Assembly (NCBI GenBank): GCA_022508635.1
Contig: JAFLUV010000044.1
Location: forward strand, 1-13,650
Direction: 5' to 3'
Length of the DNA stretch: 13,650 nt
Source: Prevotellaceae bacterium
Lineage (GTDB): Bacteria > Bacteroidota > Bacteroidia > Bacteroidales > Bacteroidaceae
Position numbers and translations under genes: made by a program
In this document: positions 7,307-13,650 of the stretch, one piece after another
How positions within the stretch are numbered: the first letter of the stretch is position 1
Layout of the letters: every line of letters begins with the position of its first letter
Notes under the pieces: generated by a model
Databases searched by the model: none
Seen by the model: the letters and a program-made list of their open reading frames with translations, nothing else
Told to the model about the DNA's origin: nothing

Positions 7307-10300
7307 ATGGACATTTCCAAGTTCCTGGTAAAGATATTTGGCGACAAGAAAAGTCGCGACTTAAAGGCTTATCGCCCTATGGTGGAGGCCGTCCTTAAAG
7401 TTTACCCTGAAATACAAAAACTCTCGAACGATGAGCTCCGCGCTCGTTCCCAAGCTATCAAAGAACGCATACAAGGCTCCGTCACAGAACTTCGCGAACA
7501 GATCCAGACAATAAAAGATAAAATTCCTAACATCGACATACAGGATCGCGCACCCATTTTCGCACAAATTGACAAGCTGGAAAAAGATATCCTTGAAACA
7601 TTCGAAAAAGCACTTGATGCTGAGCGTGCAGAGGTATTTGCCATCGTCAAGAGTACTGCAGAGCGTTTTGCAAAAAACGAGACAGTAGAAGTCACAGCCA
7701 ACGATTTTGATCGCAGCCTGGCTACTACACACGACTTCGTGGAAATCAACGGCGATAAGGCTATCTATCACAATCATTGGATTGCCGGCGGCAACGACCT
7801 GAAATGGGACATGGTACATTTCGATGTGCAGCTCTTCGGCGGCACAGTGCTACATCAGGGAAAAATTGCCGAGATGTTCACTGGTGAGGGTAAAACGCTT
7901 ACCGCTACGCTTCCAGTCTTCCTAAACGCCTTGACGGGCAACGGCGTGCATGTCGTTACTGTCAACGACTATCTGGCTAAACGTGACTCAGAATGGATGG
8001 GACCCATCTATATGTTCCACGGTCTGAGTGTTGACTGCATTGACAAACACCAGCCCAACAGCGAGGCACGTCGCAACGCCTATCTTGCCGATATTACCTT
8101 CGGTACAAACAATGAGTTTGGCTTCGACTACCTGCGCGACAATATGGCTCAAGACCCGAAAGACCTTGTACAGCGTGCCCACAACTATGCCATCGTGGAC
8201 GAGGTGGACTCCGTCCTCATTGACGATGCCCGTACACCGCTCATCATCTCTGGTCCCGTACCGAAGGGCGACGACCAGCAATTCGAGCAGTACCAGCCTC
8301 TGGTAGAGCGTTTGGTAGGTGTGCAACGCCAGCTGGCTACACAATATCTGGCTGATGCAAAGAAGCTGATTACGGAAGGAACAGAAACCTCTGACAAGCA
8401 AAAGACAGCCGATGGCTTTCTCGCCCTCTTTCGCAGCCATAAGGCTCTACCAAAGAATAAGCCACTCATCAAATTCCTTTCCGAGCCGGGTATCAAGGCA
8501 GGCATGCTTTCCACGGAGGAAATCTATATGGAAAACAATAACCGCCGCATGCCCGAAGCCACCAATCCGCTCTACTTTGTCGTTGACGAGAAGCTGAACA
8601 GCGTGGAATTGACTGACAAGGGCAATGAGTGGTTAGCTTCGCAGGTTAATGACCCTGAACTTTTTATCCTGCCTGACATCGCTACCATCATGTCGCAGAT
8701 TGACATATCGGAGAAGACAGACGAGGAAAAGCTTGAGGAGAAAGACCGCGTCTACAATGATTATGCTACTAAGAGCGAACGTGTGCACACTATACAGCAG
8801 TTACTGAAGGCGTATACAATGTTCAACCTTAATGATGAGTACGTCATCCAAGATGGTGAAGTCAAAATTGTCGACGAACAGACTGGCCGTATTATGGAAG
8901 GCCGCCGTTGGAGCGATGGTCTACATCAGGCTGTCGAAGCCAAAGAACATGTGAAGGTACAGGCTGCCACTCAGACATACGCTACTATCACCCTGCAAAA
9001 TTATTTCCGCATGTATCACAAGCTGGCAGGCATGACGGGTACCGCCGTCACAGAAGCTGGTGAGTTCTGGGACATTTACAAGCTTGATGTCGTGGAAGTG
9101 CCGACCAACCGCGAAGTCATCCGTATAGACATGAACGATCGTGTCTATCGCACACAGCGCGAAAAATACAAAGCCGTCATCGAGGAAGTGGACAAGATGC
9201 GTACAAGTGGACGTCCCGTATTGGTTGGCACGACCAGTGTGGAAATCTCCGAGATGCTCTCTAAGATGCTCCAGATGCGTAAGATACCTCATCAAGTACT
9301 CAATGCCAAACTACACCAGAAAGAGGCCGACATTGTTGCTTTGGCAGGACAAAGTACTCTGGGCACCGTCTTTGTGACAACTGACGGATGCGCCTTCAGC
9401 GAACGTGGTACGGCAAATGCCTATCAGTCGCAATTGGAGGCAGAGGCAGCAAAGAAGGAGAAGCGCGAACCTCATGATACCTCAGGGATGATAACGACTG
9501 AGGAACGTATGCTGGGGACTGTTACTATTGCTACCAATATGGCAGGTCGTGGTACAGACATAAAACTTTCGCCAGAAGTGAAATCTGCGGGTGGTCTGGC
9601 TATCATCGGCACGGAGCGTCATGAAAGTCGCCGTGTAGACCGTCAGTTACGTGGGCGATCCGGTCGTCAGGGAGACCCTGGTAGTAGTGTATTCTTCGTC
9701 AGCATCGAGGACAAACTGATGCGTCTCTTTGCCAGTGAACGTATCGCAAAAGTAATGGACAGCCTCGGCTTCAAGGACGGCGAAATGATAGAACACAGCA
9801 TCATAACACGCAGCATAGAGAATGCACAAAAGCGCGTTGAGGAGAACCATTTCGGTGTCCGTAAGAACTTGCTGGAGTATGATGATGTGATGAACAAGCA
9901 ACGTACTGTTATTTACGAAAAACGTCGCCATGCCCTCATCGGCGAGCGCCTCGGTGTGGACATTAGCAATATGATATGGGATCGCGTTTGCTACATCTTG
10001 GAAAATAACGATTATGAGGGTTGTCGTCTGCGCTTCCTTGAAATCTTTGCAATGGAGGTACCCTTCACTGCTGAACAGATGGAGAGCACGAAACTCGATG
10101 ACTTAGCAGAACTATCCTACCAGAAGGTGCTGGAGCGTTTCCGCCAAAAGGAGGAAATCATGATGAACAATGCCAATAAGGTGGTGACACACATCTACGA
10201 GAGTCCCCAAGGTAGTATGTACGAGAATCTCATGGTACCTGTCATTGCAGGCAACCGCCAATACAATATTCCTGCGAACCTCAAGGAGGCATACGAGACA

Positions 10301-10774
10301 CAGTCGCGCAGTGTTGTAACGGCATTTCACAAAGCCATCATCCTGCACATTATCGACGATGCTTGGAAGGAGAACCTCCGTCTACTCGATGAGTTAAAGC
10401 ACAGTGTGCACAATGCCAGCTATGAGCAGAAAGATCCCTTACTTATCTTCAAACTGGAAAGTGCGAAGCTCTTCGACAATATGATCAGTGTCATCAACGA
10501 CCGTACTGTATCCATCATCATGCGTGCTATGGTGCCGGAACTGACAATACAGGAGAAAGCAACCCAGCAGGAAGCACCCCGTCGCGAAAATCCTCGCTTG
10601 CAGGAGTCGCGCGGAGAACTCAGTGATGCTGGACAGCAGCAAGCAGCAGCACGCGACACGCGTGAACAGCAGCCCATGCAACCCATCCGCCGCGAGAATC
10701 TGCCTGGCCGCAATGATCCTTGTCCCTGCGGCAGCGGTAAGAAGTTCAAACAATGCCACGGGAAAAATATATAA
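7307..10774 (+). CDS. secA: Preprotein translocase ATPase SecA
   Basis: SecA binds exported preproteins and uses ATP to push them through SecYEG. The 1155-residue product has Walker A GEGKT at 193-197, the DEAD-type box DEVD at 298-301 within the NBD1 block, the MTGTA motif before the second nucleotide-binding domain, MAGRGTD at 745-751 and the GSSVFF/EDKLMRLF blocks. It ends in a zinc-binding tail with Cys1139, Cys1141, Cys1150 and His1151, which in other bacteria contacts SecB and ribosomes. It is about 250 residues longer than E. coli SecA. Extra sequence before Walker A (about 125-180) and within the preprotein-binding region (about 345-480) is normal for Bacteroidetes. A Gln/Arg/Glu-rich linker occupies about 1080-1137. 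No promoter is evident in the 58 bases upstream, so co-transcription with the two preceding envelope genes is likely. Confidence 0.97.
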   Translation: MDISKFLVKIFGDKKSRDLKAYRPMVEAVLKVYPEIQKLSNDELRARSQAIKERIQGSVTELREQIQTIKDKIPNIDIQDRAPIFAQIDKLEKDILETFEKALDAERAEVFAIVKSTAERFAKNETVEVTANDFDRSLATTHDFVEINGDKAIYHNHWIAGGNDLKWDMVHFDVQLFGGTVLHQGKIAEMFTGEGKTLTATLPVFLNALTGNGVHVVTVNDYLAKRDSEWMGPIYMFHGLSVDCIDKHQPNSEARRNAYLADITFGTNNEFGFDYLRDNMAQDPKDLVQRAHNYAIVDEVDSVLIDDARTPLIISGPVPKGDDQQFEQYQPLVERLVGVQRQLATQYLADAKKLITEGTETSDKQKTADGFLALFRSHKALPKNKPLIKFLSEPGIKAGMLSTEEIYMENNNRRMPEATNPLYFVVDEKLNSVELTDKGNEWLASQVNDPELFILPDIATIMSQIDISEKTDEEKLEEKDRVYNDYATKSERVHTIQQLLKAYTMFNLNDEYVIQDGEVKIVDEQTGRIMEGRRWSDGLHQAVEAKEHVKVQAATQTYATITLQNYFRMYHKLAGMTGTAVTEAGEFWDIYKLDVVEVPTNREVIRIDMNDRVYRTQREKYKAVIEEVDKMRTSGRPVLVGTTSVEISEMLSKMLQMRKIPHQVLNAKLHQKEADIVALAGQSTLGTVFVTTDGCAFSERGTANAYQSQLEAEAAKKEKREPHDTSGMITTEERMLGTVTIATNMAGRGTDIKLSPEVKSAGGLAIIGTERHESRRVDRQLRGRSGRQGDPGSSVFFVSIEDKLMRLFASERIAKVMDSLGFKDGEMIEHSIITRSIENAQKRVEENHFGVRKNLLEYDDVMNKQRTVIYEKRRHALIGERLGVDISNMIWDRVCYILENNDYEGCRLRFLEIFAMEVPFTAEQMESTKLDDLAELSYQKVLERFRQKEEIMMNNANKVVTHIYESPQGSMYENLMVPVIAGNRQYNIPANLKEAYETQSRSVVTAFHKAIILHIIDDAWKENLRLLDELKHSVHNASYEQKDPLLIFKLESAKLFDNMISVINDRTVSIIMRAMVPELTIQEKATQQEAPRRENPRLQESRGELSDAGQQQAAARDTREQQPMQPIRRENLPGRNDPCPCGSGKKFKQCHGKNI

Positions 10775-10822
10775 AGATTTATAAGCAAAAAGGAAATCAT
10801 AACTTTCAATCTTCACATAAAC

Positions 10823-11263
10823 ATGGAAGCAAGCACACAGACAATCCAGCAAATTGAGCACACGCTGCACAAGGTCATCGCTAAGTTTCCTCCAGATGCA
10901 GAGCCCGTCATGACAGACATCCACCTTCAGGTGAACAACTATACGGGCGAGATACGCACCTACAACGATGATGATGAAGAACTCGACCGCGATGTTATAG
11001 AGCAGTGGATAAAGAGTCCTGATGAAAATTTTTACGAGGACATCGTCCCTATCCTGCGCCAGTGTATCGAAAGCTTGCGCCCAAGCATTATGCAGATGAG
11101 TATCATGCAACCTTTCAGCTTTGTCCTCATTGACGAATACCATGAGACACTGCAAGATCTTGTCATCATGGATAGCGACGAGACAGTTATGCTCGACGGC
11201 ACCCTGCTCAATGGATTTGATGCTGACCTTGATTTTTTCATCGAACAGTTGCTTGAAGGCTGA
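10823..11263 (+). CDS. Small acidic protein of unknown function
   Basis: I do not recognise this 146-residue protein. It is strikingly acidic: by hand count 32 Asp/Glu against 7 Lys/Arg, with a DDDEELDRD cluster at about 49-57 and further acidic patches at 116-119 and 133-137. It has no signal peptide, membrane segment or cysteine motif (a single Cys), so it is predicted cytosolic. Predicted helices lie at both ends, with a central hydrophobic stretch (FSFVLID, about 98-104). Its ATG is 48 bases after secA, preceded by a purine-rich AAAAAGGAAAT about 25 bases upstream. It is real by position, direction and composition. A link to SecA is suggested only by adjacency. Confidence 0.75.
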   Translation: MEASTQTIQQIEHTLHKVIAKFPPDAEPVMTDIHLQVNNYTGEIRTYNDDDEELDRDVIEQWIKSPDENFYEDIVPILRQCIESLRPSIMQMSIMQPFSFVLIDEYHETLQDLVIMDSDETVMLDGTLLNGFDADLDFFIEQLLEG

Positions 11264-11413
11264 TAAAGGGATGGAGACAGATTTGGAGTATGGTTTCTAA
11301 GAAGCAAAACGGCATACAAACACACTTTTTTATGCAAAAATAAGCTAATATGAAAATAAATGCGTACCTTTGTACGCTTTAAGCGATAAATAAAACAAAT
11401 ACATAAAATAAAA
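11264..11413 (+). other. Intergenic region before the foldase gene
   Basis: This 150-base AT-rich gap separates the acidic protein gene from the foldase gene. It contains a promoter with an overlapping palindrome at 11362-11377, described separately. I see no clear terminator after the upstream gene, so read-through from the secA transcript is possible. No small coding frame is convincing. Confidence 0.45.
11362..11377 (+). promoter_or_regulatory. Promoter -7 element inside a palindrome, upstream of the foldase gene
   Basis: TACCTTTG at 11365-11372 fits the TAnnTTTG consensus and lies 41 bases before the foldase ATG, giving a normal leader of about 38 bases. The element is embedded in a perfect inverted repeat: GCGTAC (11362-11367), CTTT, GTACGC (11372-11377). 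The symmetry could be an operator for a dimeric regulator, a 5' transcript hairpin, or coincidence. No clean -33 TTG was found. Confidence 0.5.
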
Positions 11414-13567
11414 ATGGCAACATTACAGAAAATTCGTAGCAAAGGTAAGTTCCTTATTGGTATCGTAGGTCTTGCACTGTTCGCCTTTATTGCCGAAGAG
11501 TTTGTGCGCTCCCTTACGTACACACAGTCGGAGAGCCGCCAACGCGTTGGTGAAATCTATGGCGAAAAAATTAACATTCAGGAGTTCAATGCGATGGTTG
11601 AGGAGTACACTGACGTGATAAAGTTCACGCAGGGTCTCACTTCCCTCACAGACGACCAACTTTCTATGATGCGTGACCAGGTATGGCAGTCTCTCGTCAA
11701 TGAAAAACTCATCCAGCATGAGTGTCAGAAGCTTGGTATTACCGTCACTGATGCAGAGATGCAGGACATTATTAGCAAGGGACGCAATCCCATGCTTGCA
11801 CAGACTCCCTTCCGCACGGCACAAGGGACGTTCGACGTGAATGCTCTCAAACAGTTCCTTAGTCAGTACAATGAGGTTATCACCAATCCCGAACTTAGCA
11901 GCGAGATAAAAGAGCAGTATACTCAGATGAATAACTACTGGAAGTTCATCGAAAAAACTATTCGCCAGCAGACATTGAACCAGAAGTACCAAAACCTGCT
12001 GGGTAGTCTGCTTGTCAGCAATCCCATAGCTGCACAAAATAGTTTCAACGGTCGTACCAACGAAAGCGACATCTTCATGGTTGCCCTGCCCTTCTCTTCT
12101 GTTGCAGACGACAACGTTACAGTGGAAGATAGCGAAATCAAGGCTAAATACAATGAGATGAAAGAGTTATTCCGTACCGATCAGGAGACACGCGACATCA
12201 AGTACATTGACATCAAGGTCGCTGCCAGTGAAGACGACAAGGCAAACTTGATGACAGAAATGGAAGGCTATGCCCAGGCTTTAGTAGAAGGTGCAGACCC
12301 CGCCAAGACTGTTCGTGAAGCTGCAAGCCAAGTTCCTTATAGCGCTCTGCCCGTCAGTGCTAAGTCCCTGCCCCACGACATCGCTGAGTTACTTGACTCT
12401 ATGAGCGTCGGTTCTCAGGTAGGTCCTTTCGTACATGAACACGACAACACTATCAACATTGCCCGCCTTCTTGGCAAAGTCAGCCTGCCCGATTCTGTTG
12501 AGGTCCGTCAGATTGTAGCTCCTGGTGTTGATATGGCAGCGGCCGAACAAACGGCAGATAGTATTATGACTGCCCTTGCAGCAGGTGCCGACTTCGACAC
12601 CATTGCAAAGCGTTACGACCAGCCTGCTACTAAAACATGGATTACCAGCAACCAATACGAGGGTCAGGCAATAGACGAAAACAACCGCAAGTTCATCAAT
12701 ACGATCAACAATGCTGCCGTGGGTAGCAATAACAAGATTGTCCTCGACGGCCAGGGCATCATCATTGCTCAGGTTACTGACCGTCGCAATATCATTGACA
12801 AGTACAATGTAGCTGTCATCAAGCGTGCCATTGATTTCAGCAAGGAAACTTACAGTAAAGCTTACAACGATTTCAGTAGTTTCTTAGCAGGCAACGCCAA
12901 GGCAGAGGACATTGAAGCTAATGCCACACAGGCAGGCTACAATGTATTGTCACGTAGCAATATGAGCAACACCGAGCACAATGTGGTTAATGTACGCAGT
13001 ACACGTGATGCCCTGCGCTGGATTTTTAATAGCGATACTAAGGTCGGCGATGTATCCCCCCTTTATGAGTGCGGCGAAAATGATCACCTACTTGTCATTA
13101 TACTCACAGGTATTCACAAGAAAGGTTACCTGCCTTGGGAGGATGATCAGATTCGTACTTTCCTGACTGGTGAGGTGCAGAAGGACAAGAAGGCTGCCAT
13201 TCTGGAAGAGAAGATGGGTGCAGCCAAGAACATAGATGACATAGCCAAAATAGAAGGTGCCGTTACCGATACAATCAAGCACATCACCTTCATGAGCAAT
13301 GCCTTCATCTCGAAGGTTGGTACCAGCGAGCCCGCTTTGAGCGGTTCTGTGAGCAAGGCAGCAAAGGGCGACTTCATGTCTGGCATCAAGGGCAAGTCTG
13401 CTATCTATGCCTATCAAGTGCTTGACCAGAAGAAGAACAACATAAAATACGACCAGAAGCAGGAGGAACGCACGCTTCAGCAGAGTCTCAGCCGTGTCCT
13501 CTCAGGTGCTACTAACGAGCTCTACCAGCAGGCGAATATCAAGGACAACCGTTACATTTTCTTCTAA
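11414..13567 (+). CDS. PpiD/SurA-type periplasmic foldase (SurA_N and parvulin-like domains)
   Basis: The 717-residue product has one N-terminal membrane anchor (about 13-31, after a basic start) and a large periplasmic part, the layout of PpiD, which helps proteins emerging from SecYEG to fold. Residues about 40-210 form the SurA-like N-terminal chaperone domain (RVGEIYGEKINIQEFNAMVE near 44-63, then DQVWQSLVNEKLIQHECQKLGI). A parvulin-like domain lies at about 355-460 and a further parvulin-like or SurA-like C-terminal region at about 530-620. The usual parvulin histidines are not present: the HIL-type motif reads RQIV at 365-368 and the GyHII-type motif reads GIII at 448-451. It probably works as a chaperone rather than a prolyl isomerase. 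The ATG at 11414 has its own promoter, and a strong terminator follows. Length is typical for the Bacteroidetes family. Confidence 0.88.
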   Translation: MATLQKIRSKGKFLIGIVGLALFAFIAEEFVRSLTYTQSESRQRVGEIYGEKINIQEFNAMVEEYTDVIKFTQGLTSLTDDQLSMMRDQVWQSLVNEKLIQHECQKLGITVTDAEMQDIISKGRNPMLAQTPFRTAQGTFDVNALKQFLSQYNEVITNPELSSEIKEQYTQMNNYWKFIEKTIRQQTLNQKYQNLLGSLLVSNPIAAQNSFNGRTNESDIFMVALPFSSVADDNVTVEDSEIKAKYNEMKELFRTDQETRDIKYIDIKVAASEDDKANLMTEMEGYAQALVEGADPAKTVREAASQVPYSALPVSAKSLPHDIAELLDSMSVGSQVGPFVHEHDNTINIARLLGKVSLPDSVEVRQIVAPGVDMAAAEQTADSIMTALAAGADFDTIAKRYDQPATKTWITSNQYEGQAIDENNRKFINTINNAAVGSNNKIVLDGQGIIIAQVTDRRNIIDKYNVAVIKRAIDFSKETYSKAYNDFSSFLAGNAKAEDIEANATQAGYNVLSRSNMSNTEHNVVNVRSTRDALRWIFNSDTKVGDVSPLYECGENDHLLVIILTGIHKKGYLPWEDDQIRTFLTGEVQKDKKAAILEEKMGAAKNIDDIAKIEGAVTDTIKHITFMSNAFISKVGTSEPALSGSVSKAAKGDFMSGIKGKSAIYAYQVLDQKKNNIKYDQKQEERTLQQSLSRVLSGATNELYQQANIKDNRYIFF

Positions 13568-13611
13568 CGGGAACCAAAATACACTAAAAGCAGGAAACAG
13601 CACATCGAATG

Positions 13612-13650
13612 AAAGAGGGTGTCTCAGTTTTTTTGAGACACCCTCTTTTT
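13612..13650 (+). terminator. Strong intrinsic terminator after the foldase gene
   Basis: AAAGAGGGTGTCTCA (13612-13626) and TGAGACACCCTCTTT (13634-13648) form a perfect 15-bp stem around a seven-base GTTTTTT loop, followed by T residues to the window end. It begins 45 bases after the foldase stop codon. On the opposite strand the stem is followed by only three T's, so it mainly serves rightward transcription. The T-rich loop is unusual. Confidence 0.9.

Noticed and set aside
7307..10774. SecA length (1155 residues) as a sign of fusion or insertion
   Set aside because: The extra segments are typical of Bacteroidetes SecA proteins and the frame is intact with all motifs in order.
10439..11155. 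Minus-strand open frame of 238 codons across the secA end and the next gene
   Set aside because: It runs antisense through the conserved zinc tail of SecA and the acidic protein gene, and shows no recognisable domain.
11423..12037. Minus-strand open frame of 204 codons
   Set aside because: It is antisense to the N-terminal half of the PpiD-like gene, with no promoter or family signature.
1..13650. Mobile element, defence island or CRISPR
   Set aside because: No transposase or integrase, no direct-repeat array and no abrupt composition change. All genes fit core envelope and metabolic functions.

Overview
The window looks like chromosomal housekeeping DNA from a Bacteroidales bacterium, most likely Prevotella or a close relative. 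The evidence is the long SecA with the insertions usual in Bacteroidetes, the lipoprotein-type LptC, the DUF4105/Lnb_N membrane protein, and promoters of the TAnnTTTG (-7) type with little Shine-Dalgarno signal. I see no mobile element, CRISPR array, tRNA, rRNA or obvious foreign DNA. Base composition looks even across the window.

Layout: positions 1-192 hold no gene, only a GC-rich inverted repeat (1-63) and a 12-bp palindrome. A leftward set of four genes fills 193-4348. In transcription order these are coaX (type III pantothenate kinase), a predicted outer-membrane beta-barrel protein (4-base overlap with coaX), lptC (LPS export lipoprotein) and a CNNM/CBS-domain membrane protein. The 123-base divergent region 4349-4471 carries a TATCTTTG element facing each way, each only 5-6 bases from its start codon. 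A rightward set follows: a DUF4105/Lnb_N inner-membrane protein (4472-5671), an alkaline-phosphatase-superfamily protein overlapping it by 4 bases (5668-7248), secA (7307-10774) and a small, very acidic protein of unknown function (10823-11263). A separate promoter with a palindrome over its -7 element (11362-11377) precedes a membrane-anchored PpiD/SurA-type foldase (11414-13567). The window closes with a strong intrinsic terminator (13612-13650).

Most of these genes serve the cell envelope. SecA exports proteins, the PpiD-like protein meets them on the periplasmic side, LptC carries lipopolysaccharide towards the outer membrane, and the beta-barrel is probably an outer-membrane resident. 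CoaX supplies coenzyme A.

The most interesting readings are two apparent losses of catalysis. The phosphatase-superfamily protein next to secA lacks most of the metal-binding residues of the PafA family. The parvulin-like domain of the foldase lacks both usual active-site histidines. The near-leaderless divergent promoters also deserve a look. I found no clear novel multi-gene system.
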